Source of the DNA: Sphingomonas sp. HF-S4
GTDB lineage: Bacteria; Pseudomonadota; Alphaproteobacteria; Sphingomonadales; Sphingomonadaceae
DNA: 64,000 nt
NCBI RefSeq assembly: GCF_032911445.1
Contig: NZ_JAWJEJ010000001.1
Location: 1,860,001 to 1,924,000 of the forward strand
Direction of reading: 5' to 3'
Shown here: positions 37,386 to 46,538 of the stretch, piece by piece
Numbering within the stretch: the first letter of the stretch is position 1
Layout of the letters: each line of letters starts with the position of its first letter
The notes under the pieces: model-generated
The model's input: only the letters and a program-made list of their open reading frames with translations
What the model was told of the DNA's origin: nothing
The model's database searches: none
Position numbers and translations under genes: made by a program

Positions 37386-38567
37386 ATGAAGAAGCTCATC
37401 CTGCTTGCCCTGCTCGCCACCGGCGCCTGTGCGACGCCGCATGCAGCCACCCCAGACGGGAATCTCCACCAGCGCCTGCTGACGCTCGACACGCATCTCG
37501 ACACACCAGTCTATTTCAGCCGCCCTGGCTGGAGCTTCGGCGACCGGCACAAATACGAGGACGATCTGGTCCAGGTCGATCTCGGGCGGATGGACGAAGG
37601 CGATCTCGATGGCGGGTTCTTCGTCATCTATACGTCGCAGGGACCGCTCACTCCCGAAGGCTATGCAGCGGCCAAGGCGTTCGCGTTCAACCGCTCGGAT
37701 GAGATCCACACCACCCTGGCGAAGTTCCCCGCGCGGATCGGACTGGCGACTCAGGCGAGTGATGCCGCACGGCTCGACAAGGCGGGCAAGCGCTTCGGCT
37801 TTATCAGCATCGAGAACAGCTATCCGCTGGGCGAGGACCTTTCGCTGCTCGGCGAATTTTACAGGCGCGGCGTGCGGATGGCGTCGCCGGTCCACTTCCG
37901 CAACAACCAGTTCGCCGATTCGGCGACCGATAAGCCCAGATGGAACGGCCTCAGCCCGCTGGGCAGGCAGTGGGTCGCCGAGATGAACCGGCTCGGCTTG
38001 GTGCTCGATGCGAGCCACGCCTCGGATGACGTGCTCGACCAGATGATCGCGCTCTCGAAGACCCCGGTGATCCTGTCGCATTCGGGCGCCAAGGCCATCT
38101 TCGACCATCCGCGCAACCTCGATGATGCGCGGATCCGCAAGCTCGCCGCGTCGGGCGGAGCGATCTGCGCCAATGCGGCCTATCTCAACACGATGCGATC
38201 GACGCCCGAGCGCAACGTGCTTTCGGATCAGGCCGAGGAGATGGGCAAACTCTCACCCGCCGAGCAGACCGAGCTGGTGCGGAAGATCCGCGCGCTCGAC
38301 GCGACCTCGCCGGTGCAGGACGCCGATTTCGAGACCTATATGCGGCTGGTGCTCCACCTGATCCAGGTCGCCGGCGTCGATCACGTATGCTTCGGCGCCG
38401 ACTGGGACGGCGGCGGCGGGGTCAAGGGCCTCGAGGATATCGACGCGCTGCCCAAGGTGACCGAGCGGCTAGTGCAGGCGGGCTATTCGGCGGCGGATAT
38501 CGAGAAGATGTGGAGCGGGAACGTGCTGCGGCTGCTGCGGACCGCGGAGGCAAAGAAGGGGCGGTAA
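37386..38567 (+). CDS. Membrane dipeptidase, peptidase M19 family, probable lipoprotein
   Basis: A 393-residue zinc dipeptidase of the renal dipeptidase family, which cleaves dipeptides, often containing D-amino acids. MKKLILLALLATGAC gives a lipoprotein-type signal with the lipidated Cys at residue 15. Metal ligands are visible: His-x-Asp in LDTHLDTPV, the bridging Glu in FISIENSYP and the histidines in LDASHASDD and ILSHSGAKA. ATG 37386 has GAGG seven bases upstream. The same frame is open to a TTG at 37257 that also has a strong AGGAGGG, but that extension would bury the signal peptide. It is divergent from the second receptor. Confidence 0.88.
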   Translation: MKKLILLALLATGACATPHAATPDGNLHQRLLTLDTHLDTPVYFSRPGWSFGDRHKYEDDLVQVDLGRMDEGDLDGGFFVIYTSQGPLTPEGYAAAKAFAFNRSDEIHTTLAKFPARIGLATQASDAARLDKAGKRFGFISIENSYPLGEDLSLLGEFYRRGVRMASPVHFRNNQFADSATDKPRWNGLSPLGRQWVAEMNRLGLVLDASHASDDVLDQMIALSKTPVILSHSGAKAIFDHPRNLDDARIRKLAASGGAICANAAYLNTMRSTPERNVLSDQAEEMGKLSPAEQTELVRKIRALDATSPVQDADFETYMRLVLHLIQVAGVDHVCFGADWDGGGGVKGLEDIDALPKVTERLVQAGYSAADIEKMWSGNVLRLLRTAEAKKGR

Positions 38568-38668
38568 GCCGTGCGCTCAGGGGATCGCGGACGAAAACAC
38601 GATCCCGACGCGCTGCCCGACTAACGTCCGCAGGCAATCCAATCGAACGCTCGTAGATCGTGGACAAT

Positions 38669-38791
38669 CCCTCTCCCTTGATGGGAGAGGGAGGGGCCCG
38701 CGCCCGCAAGGCGGGGAGGGTGAGGGTGACCTCTCCTCAAGCTCCAACACCTGCGGAGAGGTCACCTTCACCCCACCCTCCCCATCAAGGG
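38669..38791. repeat. Long palindromic element between convergent genes
   Basis: A nine-base inverted repeat (CCCTCTCCC at 38669-38677 with GGGAGAGGG at 38683-38691) is followed by a larger hairpin whose core is a perfect 12-base repeat (GGTGACCTCTCC at 38725-38736 with GGAGAGGTCACC at 38755-38766), flanked by GGGGAGGGTGAGG and CACCCCACCCTCCCC. It separates the convergent M19 and SIMPL genes and may stop transcription from both sides. Its base content resembles the element at 2511-2670. Confidence 0.7.
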
Positions 38792-38813
38792 GGAGGGCTT
38801 AAAGTGCCCCATT

Positions 38814-39554
38814 TCAGCGGCTGAGCTGGAATTCCACCACGAGGCTGGCGTTGACGGTGACCTGATCGGCCTGGCCTTCCTTCTTCGGCGCGACGATCGT
38901 TACCAACTCGCCGATCAGCGCAAGCGCGCCGGCGGTGGGATCCTGCTTCTCGCTGACCTTGACGATCGCGCTGCGCTTGAGGCCCAAAGTCGCGGCATAC
39001 GCATCGGCCTCGCCCTGCGCCTTCTTGATCGCCGCGGCCTTGGCGGCGCGGGTCGGCGCGACATAGTCGTTGAGCAACGGCAGCACATCGTCGTCGAGCT
39101 TGCCGCCGTTCGCCTCGATCGGCGCCTTGGCGCGCTCGACCGCGGCGCGGGTCGGCGCGTCGAAGCCTAGCGTCTCGGTTGCAGTCGACTGCGGAGTTGC
39201 TTCGCTGTCTTCGTCAAGCGTCTCGAGGCTGAAGCTCGGCTTCGACTTGGTGCCAGCGAAGGTCGAGACCAGCCCCATCAGCGAGTTGGTCGTGCCGATA
39301 TCGCCTTTGGCCTCGCCGATGCCGATCGCCGAGAGCGCCTGCGTCAGCTTGGCCTTGTTCGCCGCCAGCGCGGCACCGGCAGCCGCCTCGTCCTTGCCCT
39401 TGGCGGTGAGTGTAACCGACAGGCGAAAGCGCTGCGCCGGCACGTTCACCTGACCCGTCGAGACGATCTCGACCGATACCGGCGCAGTCCCCGTCTGGGC
39501 CTGTGCCGCCAGGGGAGCCCCGAGCAGCGCAACCGCAAGTGCATATTTCATCAT
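38814..39554 (-). CDS. SIMPL (DUF541) domain periplasmic protein
   Basis: A 246-residue exported protein of the SIMPL/DUF541 family. The signal peptide is MMKYALAVALLGAPLAAQAQ. The family pattern follows: VSVEIVSTGQVNVPAQRFRL at the start of the domain, the AAANKAKLTQALSAIGI helix, and ARAAKAAAIKKAQGEADAYA near the C-terminus. Proteins of this family occur in the envelope and have been linked to oxidative stress tolerance and protein interactions, without a known reaction. The start at 39554 has GGGAGA upstream. It is 28 bases downstream of the next minus-strand gene, so it is probably the end of the M2-peptidase transcript. Confidence 0.85.
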   Translation of the reverse strand: MMKYALAVALLGAPLAAQAQTGTAPVSVEIVSTGQVNVPAQRFRLSVTLTAKGKDEAAAGAALAANKAKLTQALSAIGIGEAKGDIGTTNSLMGLVSTFAGTKSKPSFSLETLDEDSEATPQSTATETLGFDAPTRAAVERAKAPIEANGGKLDDDVLPLLNDYVAPTRAAKAAAIKKAQGEADAYAATLGLKRSAIVKVSEKQDPTAGALALIGELVTIVAPKKEGQADQVTVNASLVVEFQLSR

Positions 39555-39582
39555 GTTCGAATCTCCCTGTTTCGAGCCTGCC

Positions 39583-40143
39583 TTAGCTGATCCGGGCACC
39601 CGGACAATCCGCGATCGGCTCGGCTCGCCGCGCGGCGAGATCGAGCCGGAAGGCGCCGCGGCGCGCGAGGAAGCTGCCTTCTCGGCGCCCCGGCGGAAAC
39701 CCGGACTCCTCGACCAGCACGCACGTCTCCGCGCCACGGCGGCCGAAGCCGATCAGCCTGTTCTCGATGCTGTCGAGCCGCGGCAGGCCACGCGCCATGC
39801 CGCGGTCGATATCGCTTTGGAGGCGATCGGTGCCCAGTTCCGCGGCGCCGAGCGTGAAGGCATAGACCGCGGAAAAGTGCGCGGTGCGCTGGACCAGCAG
39901 CACCTGCCCCGACGCCTGCGGCCAGATCACGTCGATATGCCGGGCGAAGCGCATCAGTTCGCGGTTGCGCACGCCTGGCCCGTTGAGCCGCGCCACCGCA
40001 GCTTCGCGCTCGGTATCTGAATCGGCGGCCATCGCCCAGACCGCCCATTTGCCGTCGGGTGAGGTCACGCGCCCGCCGGCAAACGCCGAGATCCCGTCCG
40101 AAGCCGGGGCCAGAGCGAGCGCCAGCGCTAGCACCAGCCTCAC
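39583..40143 (-). CDS. Exported protein of unknown function
   Basis: A 186-residue protein whose GTG start (40143-40141) overlaps the M2 peptidase stop as GTGA, so it is translated by coupling. The N-terminus VRLVLALALALAPASDG is a signal peptide. The rest has segments such as VTSPDGKWAVWAMAADSDTE that resemble a beta-propeller blade (a SPDGKW pattern), and two cysteines near residues 145 and 180. I do not recognise a family. Its position between a dipeptidyl carboxypeptidase-like gene and a SIMPL gene suggests an envelope role. An upstream ATG at 40182 would lie inside the peptidase gene and was not used. Confidence 0.6.
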   Translation of the reverse strand: MRLVLALALALAPASDGISAFAGGRVTSPDGKWAVWAMAADSDTEREAAVARLNGPGVRNRELMRFARHIDVIWPQASGQVLLVQRTAHFSAVYAFTLGAAELGTDRLQSDIDRGMARGLPRLDSIENRLIGFGRRGAETCVLVEESGFPPGRREGSFLARRGAFRLDLAARRAEPIADCPGARIS

Positions 40144-41963
40144 CACCCTTGCGGCTGGCCCTTGTTCTGCTGGTCGAGCCACTTCTTGAGCGGCGCGAAA
40201 TACTCAGCCATCGCCTTGCCCGAGATCTCGCGGGTGCCGGTGAATGCCTCAAGCGCGTCGGGCCAGGGCTTGGATGCGCCCATTTCGAGCATCTTGTTCA
40301 GCCGCGCGCCGACTTCCTTGTTGCCGTAGAACGAGCAGCGATGCAGCGGCCCCTTCCAGCCGGCCTGGTCGCATGCCGCCTTGTAGAACTGGAACTGGAG
40401 CAGCCGCGCCAGGAAATAGCGCGTGTACGGCACGCTGCCGGCGACGTGATACTTCGCGCCTGCGTCGAACTTGGTCTCGTCGCGGGCGACCGGGGCTTTC
40501 AAGCCCTGATAGTCGAGCCGCAGCTTGTCCCAGCCGGCCTGATAGCTGCCGGGCTGGATCGCGCCCGAGAAGATCTGCCAGCGATATTTGTCGACGAGCA
40601 GGCCGAAGGGCAGGAACGCGACCTTGTCCATCGCCTGGCGCAGCAGCAGTCCGGTATCCTTGTCGGCGCCGGGCACCTGCGCCTTGTCGAGCAGCCCGAT
40701 CTGGACGAGGTAATCGGGGGTGATCGAGAGCGCGACGAAATCGCCGATCGCCTCGTGGAAGCCGTCGTTCGCGCCGTTGCGGTAGAGCTGGGGCTGCGCC
40801 TTGTACGCACGCTGATAGTAATTGTGGCCGAGCTCGTGGTGGATCGTGACGAAGTCGTCGGAATTCACCTTGATGCACATCTTGATCCGCAGATCGTCCT
40901 TCTCGTCGATATCCCAGGCCGAGGCGTGGCAGAGCACTTCGCGGTCGGCGGGCTTGAGGAACAGCGAGCGCTGCCAGAAGCTCTCGGGGAGGCCTTCGAA
41001 GCCGAGCGAGGAATAGAAGCCCTCGCCGGTCTGGACCATCTTCTTCCAGTCATAGCCCTTGGCCTTGAGCAGCTCGCCAACGTCATAGCCGAGATCGCCC
41101 GCCCCCGCCGGCGCGACCACATCGTAGATGCCGCCCCATTCCTGTGCCCACATATTGCCGAGCAGGTCGGCGCGGATCGGCCCCGTCTTGGGCTGGACCG
41201 CGTCGCCGTATTTCTCGTTGAGTTTCCGGCGGACATAGGTGTGGAGCGCCACGTAGAGCGGCTTGACGTCGGCCCAGAGCTTGTCGGTGAGCTTGGCGAA
41301 CTCCTCGGGCGGCATGTCGTAGTTCGAGCGCCACATCGCGCCGGTATCGGCGAAGCCAAGATCCTTGGCGCCCTGGTTGGCGATCGCGGTCATCTTGGCA
41401 TAGTCGCCGCGCATCGGTGCGCCGACATTGTCGTTCCAGCTCGTCCACATTTCCTGGAGCTCGGCTGGATTGCGGCTCTCGCTCATCGCGGCTTCGATGT
41501 CGCTGCCGTTGATCGGCTGGCCGCCGCGTGTCCCCTTGCCCTTGCCGTAGAGCGAGCCGAGCCTAGTCGAGATGTCCGAGAGCTGCTGCGCGGCCCCAGA
41601 CGTGGTCGGCGCGGGCAAGGTGATAGCGCTGCGCAGCATGGTGAGCTGGCGCTTCTGCCCGGGGGTGAGCCCCGGCGCGTTCTGATACTTGGCCGCCTCG
41701 AGCGCATACTTGACCGCCATCTCGGTGCCGCGCGCGCCGTAATCGGCGGCGAGCGCGTCGGTATCGTCGGTGATATAGGTCGCGTTGATCCACGCGACGC
41801 GCGACGCGACGAGGTTGAATTCGGTATAGTCCTTCTGGACGCGGTCGAGGAACGCCTGCGCATCGGCGGCGGTGGGAGCGCCGGTCGTCGGCGCCGTCTG
41901 CGAGATCGCGGGCGCGGCCAGGAACGCAGCGAGCGCGAGCATCGAAATGCCGGTACGGATCAT
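40140..41963 (-). CDS. Peptidase M2 family (ACE-like) dipeptidyl carboxypeptidase
   Basis: A 607-residue exported zinc peptidase of the angiotensin-converting enzyme family, which removes C-terminal dipeptides. The signal is MIRTGISMLALAAFLAAPAI. The zinc motif is HHELGH, with a third ligand Glu in GFHEAIGDF, and further conserved segments are WAQEWGGIYDVV, LCHASAWDI and FLARLLQFQFYKAAC. The bacterial ACE relatives are about this length with one catalytic domain. The start at 41963 was chosen by the signal peptide; the open frame extends upstream without homology. The next gene (186 residues) overlaps its stop. Confidence 0.9.
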   Translation of the reverse strand: MIRTGISMLALAAFLAAPAISQTAPTTGAPTAADAQAFLDRVQKDYTEFNLVASRVAWINATYITDDTDALAADYGARGTEMAVKYALEAAKYQNAPGLTPGQKRQLTMLRSAITLPAPTTSGAAQQLSDISTRLGSLYGKGKGTRGGQPINGSDIEAAMSESRNPAELQEMWTSWNDNVGAPMRGDYAKMTAIANQGAKDLGFADTGAMWRSNYDMPPEEFAKLTDKLWADVKPLYVALHTYVRRKLNEKYGDAVQPKTGPIRADLLGNMWAQEWGGIYDVVAPAGAGDLGYDVGELLKAKGYDWKKMVQTGEGFYSSLGFEGLPESFWQRSLFLKPADREVLCHASAWDIDEKDDLRIKMCIKVNSDDFVTIHHELGHNYYQRAYKAQPQLYRNGANDGFHEAIGDFVALSITPDYLVQIGLLDKAQVPGADKDTGLLLRQAMDKVAFLPFGLLVDKYRWQIFSGAIQPGSYQAGWDKLRLDYQGLKAPVARDETKFDAGAKYHVAGSVPYTRYFLARLLQFQFYKAACDQAGWKGPLHRCSFYGNKEVGARLNKMLEMGASKPWPDALEAFTGTREISGKAMAEYFAPLKKWLDQQNKGQPQGW

Positions 41964-42022
41964 ATGGTAAGCCCTTGAGGATCTTTGGATGACGCGACGA
42001 TTGCGCGTCCTCCAGACGACCG

Positions 42023-42784
42023 TCAAGCGGCGAGGAACTCCGCGATCGCGTCGCCCAGTTCCGGCCGGGTGACGGCGCTCATATGGTTGCCCGGAATCTC
42101 GACGAAGCGTCCGTCGGGGAGCAAGTCGGCGACTTCCTGCGCCGAGCCGTTGTCGAAATCCTCGGCGCCGGTGACGACCAAGGTCGGCAGGTCGATCGCG
42201 GCGATCTCGGCCTCGGACGTATCGACAAAGGTCTGCAGGATCAGCAGCAACGCCTCCGGATCGCCCTTGGTGGTCTTGAGGAACGCCTCGGTCAGCCATT
42301 CGGAGCTGCCACGCTCGAACGTCCCCAGATTGGTTAGCACGCGCTTGAAATAGGTCCCGCGTCCTTTGGTGTCGGTCAGCCCCGCCAGCCCCATCCCGCA
42401 CAGCACCGCGCGTCGTGGCTGCGCGCCGTGGACCAGCATCCGCAGCGTCGTCCGTCCGCCGAGCGAATAGCCGCCGAGATCGTAGTCCGTCAGCCCGAGA
42501 TGCTCGATCAGTGCCAGCCCGTCGCGCATCAGCACATCCGGCGGATAGGCGGCGGGATCGTGCGGACGATCGCTGAGCCCGTGTCCGCGCAGATCGGGCA
42601 TGATCACCCGAAAGCCACGCGCCGCGAGCTTCGCGGCATGGCCGTATTTGATCCAATTGACTTCGGCGGTCGAGAAATAGCCGTGGATCAGCACCACCGG
42701 CCGCCCCTCACCCATTTCGGTCCAGGCGAGTTCGACGCCGTCGAAGCTTGTGAAACGGTGCGTCTCAGTCGGGAAGCTTGCCAA
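42023..42784 (-). CDS. Alpha/beta hydrolase
   Basis: A 253-residue serine hydrolase with the canonical fold. The oxyanion region is VLIHGYFSTAEVNW, the nucleophile elbow is LGGYSLGGRT, the acid is likely in VVTGAEDFD and the catalytic His is in IPGNHMSAV. There is no signal peptide. No ATG is available near the start: TTG 42784 is in frame, lies 20 bases inside the upstream GFA gene and gives a sensible N-terminus (LASFPTETHRF), so initiation by coupling is likely. The substrate cannot be predicted; family members include lactonases and esterases. Confidence 0.8.
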   Translation of the reverse strand: MASFPTETHRFTSFDGVELAWTEMGEGRPVVLIHGYFSTAEVNWIKYGHAAKLAARGFRVIMPDLRGHGLSDRPHDPAAYPPDVLMRDGLALIEHLGLTDYDLGGYSLGGRTTLRMLVHGAQPRRAVLCGMGLAGLTDTKGRGTYFKRVLTNLGTFERGSSEWLTEAFLKTTKGDPEALLLILQTFVDTSEAEIAAIDLPTLVVTGAEDFDNGSAQEVADLLPDGRFVEIPGNHMSAVTRPELGDAIAEFLAA

Positions 42785-43205
42785 CTTTATCCATCCATCG
42801 CTGAACCAGGCTCGTATTCTGGTCGGTCCGTGACGCCGGCAGATGGCTGGAGTCAAGCCAGTTGCGGTGCCAGCTCTCGCATCCCGAATGCTCGGTCGGT
42901 TTGAAGCCATAGGGGTCGTCGAAGCTGCCGACAGTAAGGTCCATGCGATCGTGCGCGTGCGCTTCATAGGTAAGCGGCGTGCCGCAACGCGTGCAGAAAC
43001 CGCGCTCGGCGATCGGCGACGATGCATAGCGATCGGGCTGCGTTTCCCAAGTCACATCGGTCTTGAGCAGATTCTTGAACGCGATCGAGACGCCGCCGGT
43101 CGCGCGCTGGCACATCCGGCAGTGGCAGAGATACGCCTCATCGTCGTCCACGCGTGCGCGATAGCGGATTCGCCCGCACTGGCACCCGCCGCTCATTTCC
43201 ACCAT
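42765..43205 (-). CDS. GFA family protein (glutathione-dependent formaldehyde-activating type)
   Basis: A 146-residue zinc protein of the GFA/CENP-V family. The zinc-binding cysteines are in GGCQCGRIRY, YLCHCRMCQRATGG and GFCTRCGTPLTY, giving the usual two sites, and SFDDPYGFKPTEH completes the pattern. Many family members have no proven activity, so the formaldehyde function is nominal. Three ATGs lie close together; ATG 43205 is preferred since GGAGGT is four bases upstream. The alpha/beta hydrolase start overlaps its 3' end. It is divergent from the marR-type gene. Confidence 0.85.
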   Translation of the reverse strand: MVEMSGGCQCGRIRYRARVDDDEAYLCHCRMCQRATGGVSIAFKNLLKTDVTWETQPDRYASSPIAERGFCTRCGTPLTYEAHAHDRMDLTVGSFDDPYGFKPTEHSGCESWHRNWLDSSHLPASRTDQNTSLVQRWMDKVGKLPD

Positions 43206-43244
43206 CCGCACCTCCATACGATTGCTGCGTTGCACAATCTTTAG

Positions 43245-43270
43245 TTGCAATTCATAAGCTTGCTTACTAT
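43245..43270 (+). promoter_or_regulatory. Possible promoter for the marR-emrAB operon
   Basis: TTGCAA at 43245-43250 and TACTAT at 43265-43270 resemble -35 and -10 boxes, though the spacing of 14 is short. A 5-base inverted repeat, TTGCA (43230-43234) and TGCAA (43246-43250), overlaps it and could be part of a MarR operator. If TACTAT is the -10 box, the transcript would begin at or next to the ATG at 43280, giving a leaderless message, which fits the absence of a ribosome site. Confidence 0.3.
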
Positions 43271-43726
43271 ATGCCTGCTATGACCGAGAATCTAGGGTTC
43301 CTGATGGCCGATGTGTCGCGCCTGATGCGTCGCCGTTTCGACGAGCGCGCGCGCAGCAGCGGTGCGACGGGCCCGCAATGGCGGACACTCAAGATGCTCG
43401 AACGGCATGAGGGGTTAAACCAGGGACAGCTCGCCGAGTTGCTCGAAGTCGAGCCGATCACCTGCTGTCGGATGATCGACCGTCTCGAGGAAGCCGAATT
43501 GGTCGAGCGCCGCCGCGATCCCGCCGACCGCCGCGCCTGGCGCATCTACCTGACCGACAAGGCACGTCCCGTGCTCACCGAGCTTCACGATGTGGCGAGC
43601 GAGATGATCGAAACTGCGCTTCACGGGTTTGACCAGACGCAACGCGACCAGTTGATCGCCGCGCTCGCCCTGATCCGTTCCAACGTACTCCAGACGCAAG
43701 AGAGCAAAGAGGCCGCCAATGGCTGA
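43271..43726 (+). CDS. MarR family transcriptional regulator
   Basis: A 151-residue winged helix regulator. The DNA-binding part has GATGPQWRTLKMLER, QGQLAELLEVEPITCCRMIDRLEEAELVERR and the wing RDPADRRAWRIYLT, all characteristic of MarR. It probably represses its own operon, which encodes an EmrAB-type pump, and releases DNA on binding a toxic small molecule. Start is ATG 43271 or ATG 43280; neither has a ribosome site. The emrA start overlaps its 3' end by eight bases, so the three genes form one operon. Confidence 0.88.
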   Translation: MPAMTENLGFLMADVSRLMRRRFDERARSSGATGPQWRTLKMLERHEGLNQGQLAELLEVEPITCCRMIDRLEEAELVERRRDPADRRAWRIYLTDKARPVLTELHDVASEMIETALHGFDQTQRDQLIAALALIRSNVLQTQESKEAANG

Positions 43727-44819
43727 GGCTGACCCCAAAATCGAAAAGGCACCCGACACGGTGGCGGTCGAACCCGCTCCCGAGACGGAAGTCGAAGCCG
43801 TCGAGCCCAAGGCGAAGCGCGGATTGCTGCGCCCGTTGCTGATGTTCGGCGTGCCGCTGCTCCTGATCGGCGTGGTCGGCTTCTTCTGGCTGACCTCGGG
43901 GCGCTATGCCTCGACCGACAATGCCTATGTCCAGCAGGACAAGGTATCGGTATCGGCCGAGGTCGCCGGGCGGATCGTCAACGTCGCGGTGCGGGAGAAC
44001 CAGCGCGTCAAGAAGGGCGACTTGCTCTTCGAGATCGACCCGGCCCCCTATCGCATCGCCGTCGCCCAGGCCGACGCTGCGATCGCCAACGCCCAGGTCG
44101 AACTGCAGACCCTGAAGACCAGCTACGCCGGCACCGGCGCCGATATCCAGGCGGCGCGGGATTCGATCGTCGCGGCGCAGGAAGACTATCAGCGCCAGGC
44201 CGAGTTGATGAAGAGCGGCTTCACCACCCGCGCCCGGCTCCAGCAGTCCGAGCACGGGCTCGAACAGGCGCGCGCGACGCTCCAGCGCGCCAATGCCGAT
44301 GCCGCCGAGGCGCGCTCGAAGCTCGCCACCGGCGCCGCGGTGCCCGGCGAGAACCCGCAGATCGCCGCCGCGCGCGTCCAGCGCGACCAGGCGCAGCTCA
44401 ACCTCAGCCGCACCAAGGTCTATGCCCCCGCCGACGGCGTGGTCAGTCAGTCGCAGCGGCTCCAGGTCGGCCAGCAGATGATGACCGGGCTTCCAGCGCT
44501 CACCATCGTCACCAGCGACCAGTCGTGGATCGAGGCGAACTTCAAGGAGACCGACCTCAACAAGATGCGCGTCGGCCAGTGTGCCGAGATGTCGTTCGAT
44601 GCCTATCCGGGGCTCAAGCTCAAGGGCCATGTCGCCTCGATCGGCGCAGGTACCGGCTCGGAATTCTCGGTGCTCCCCGCGCAGAACGCCAACGGGAACT
44701 GGGTCAAGGTCACCCAGCGCGTGCCGGTGCGCCTCTTCATCGACGAGAAGAGCTCGCGCGCGCTGATCGCCGGCCTTTCGTCAGACGTCGAGGTCGACCT
44801 GCAGGGGCCGTGCAAGTGA
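43719..44819 (+). CDS. emrA: HlyD/EmrA family membrane fusion protein
   Basis: A 366-residue periplasmic adaptor of an EmrAB-type multidrug pump. A cytoplasmic acidic N-terminus is followed by one membrane helix (LLMFGVPLLLIGVVGFFW, about 42-60). The biotinyl-lipoyl half-motif reads STDNAYVQQDKVSVSAEVAG, with a long coiled-coil hairpin (about 110-200) and the second half at TKVYAPADGVVSQSQRLQVG. The C-terminal barrel includes QSWIEANFKETDLNKMRVGQ. It links the inner-membrane transporter EmrB to an outer-membrane channel, which is not encoded here. It overlaps marR by eight bases. Confidence 0.9.
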   Translation: MAEADPKIEKAPDTVAVEPAPETEVEAVEPKAKRGLLRPLLMFGVPLLLIGVVGFFWLTSGRYASTDNAYVQQDKVSVSAEVAGRIVNVAVRENQRVKKGDLLFEIDPAPYRIAVAQADAAIANAQVELQTLKTSYAGTGADIQAARDSIVAAQEDYQRQAELMKSGFTTRARLQQSEHGLEQARATLQRANADAAEARSKLATGAAVPGENPQIAAARVQRDQAQLNLSRTKVYAPADGVVSQSQRLQVGQQMMTGLPALTIVTSDQSWIEANFKETDLNKMRVGQCAEMSFDAYPGLKLKGHVASIGAGTGSEFSVLPAQNANGNWVKVTQRVPVRLFIDEKSSRALIAGLSSDVEVDLQGPCK

Positions 44820-44848
44820 TATACCGCGCCAAGTGATTGTCTGATCCA

Positions 44849-46435
44849 ATGGCCACCGCCCGCCCTGCCCAGCCTGCCGCTGCGCCTTCTGCGCCTCGGC
44901 AAGGCGTCGCCGCGCTTCCCGTCCGCAACCGCGGGCTGCTGACGCTGGGCGTGATGCTGGCGACGATCATGCAGATCCTCGACACGACGATCGCCAATGT
45001 CGCGCTGCCGCACATGCAGACCTCGCTCGGCGCGACCGCCGACACCGTCACCTGGGTATTGACCAGCTATATCGTCGCTTCGGCGATCGCGATCCCGATC
45101 ACCGGCTGGCTGTCCGATGCGATCGGTTCGCGCAACCTGTTCCTGATCTCGACCGTCGGCTTCATCATCGCCTCGGCGCTGTGTGGCATGGCGCAAAATC
45201 TGGAGCAGATGGTCGCCTTCCGTATCCTCCAGGGCATCTCGGCGGCGTTCATGAACCCGCTCAGCCAGACGGTGATGCTCGACATCAACCCGCCCGAGCG
45301 CCAGGCCAAGGCGATGTCGATCTGGGGCATGGGGATCATGGTCGGGCCGATCATGGGGCCGGTGCTCGGCGGCTGGCTGACCGACAATTTCAACTGGCGC
45401 TGGGTGTTCTACGTCAACTTGCCGCTGGGCGTGATCTGCATCGCGATCCTGTGGTGGCTGCTCCCCTCGCGCCCGGTGCGCAAGCGCCGCTTCGACCTGT
45501 TCGGTTTCTCGCTGCTGGCGCTGGGCATCTCGGCGCTTCAGCTAATGCTCGATCGCGGCCAGGGTGAGGACTGGCTCGGATCGACCGAGATCTGGGTCGA
45601 GATGCTCGTCGCCGGCATCGCTTTGTGGATGTTCACCGTCCACATGGCGACGGGCAAGAACCCGATGTTCGAGCGCGACCTGTGGAAGAACCGCAACCTC
45701 GTCACGGCGATCTTCTTCATGTTGGTGATCGGCGTGGTGATGATGGCGACGATGGCGCTGCTGCCGCCGATGCTCCAGACGCTCTACGGCCATTCGGTAT
45801 TCGACACGGGCATGCTGCTGATGCCGCGCGGCGTCGGCGTGATCCTGACGATGGCGATCTCGGCGCAGCTTACTCAGCGCGGAGTCGATGCACGCTGGGT
45901 GGTGGGCATCGGCATGGCTCTCGCCGCCTATTCGCTGTGGCAGATGACGCATTGGTCGCTTGAGATGGGCACTTGGCCCATCATCGTTTCGGGGTTCGTC
46001 CAGGGGCTCGGCATGGGGTTGGTGTTCATGCCCTTGAACGGCATGGCGTTCGCGACGCTGCCGCCGCACCAGCGCACCGAAGGGTCATCGCTGATGAACC
46101 TCTCGCGCAACATCGGTGCGTCGGTCGGCATCTCCGTAGTGACGACGATCCTGGCGCGCAGTATCCAGGCGAGCCATGCCGCGCTGGCCCCAAACATCTC
46201 GGCGGCCAATCTCGACACGATGGACCCCAACCTGCTCCAGATGCTCGGCGGATCAGGCGAGACGGTGCTCGCGATGGCCAATGCCGAGATCAACCGCCAG
46301 GCGATGATGATCGGCTATCTCAACGATTTCTGGGCGATGATGATCGTCACGGCGCTGTCGGTGCCGCTGGTGGTGTTCCTCAAGCGGCCCAAGGGTCCGG
46401 CCGCCAACCCCGACCCTGCCGCCGCGGGGCATTGA
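44849..46435 (+). CDS. emrB: DHA2 family (EmrB/QacA) drug:H+ antiporter
   Basis: A 528-residue, 14-helix major facilitator of the EmrB type. Diagnostic segments are QILDTTIANVALPHMQTSLG in helix 1 (motif D1), GWLSDAIGSRN (motif A) and GPVLGGWLTDNFNWRWVFYVN (motif C). It would export toxic compounds in exchange for protons through the EmrA adaptor. ATG 44849 is the first good start after the emrA stop; a TTG at 44837 four codons earlier is also possible. No strong ribosome site is visible, so coupling to emrA is likely. Confidence 0.9.
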   Translation: MATARPAQPAAAPSAPRQGVAALPVRNRGLLTLGVMLATIMQILDTTIANVALPHMQTSLGATADTVTWVLTSYIVASAIAIPITGWLSDAIGSRNLFLISTVGFIIASALCGMAQNLEQMVAFRILQGISAAFMNPLSQTVMLDINPPERQAKAMSIWGMGIMVGPIMGPVLGGWLTDNFNWRWVFYVNLPLGVICIAILWWLLPSRPVRKRRFDLFGFSLLALGISALQLMLDRGQGEDWLGSTEIWVEMLVAGIALWMFTVHMATGKNPMFERDLWKNRNLVTAIFFMLVIGVVMMATMALLPPMLQTLYGHSVFDTGMLLMPRGVGVILTMAISAQLTQRGVDARWVVGIGMALAAYSLWQMTHWSLEMGTWPIIVSGFVQGLGMGLVFMPLNGMAFATLPPHQRTEGSSLMNLSRNIGASVGISVVTTILARSIQASHAALAPNISAANLDTMDPNLLQMLGGSGETVLAMANAEINRQAMMIGYLNDFWAMMIVTALSVPLVVFLKRPKGPAANPDPAAAGH

Positions 46436-46538
46436 TCGACATTAATCGGACAAGAGGCGCGCACCCCCTTCCCAGGCCCTCTATAAGGAAAGCAAACCCT
46501 CGCGCCGTTTCGGCGCCCGCTTTCCGTTCGAGGTCCGA

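Noticed and set aside
40059..41978. A 639-codon plus-strand frame opposite the M2 peptidase
   Set aside because: Antisense shadow of a gene with clear catalytic motifs.
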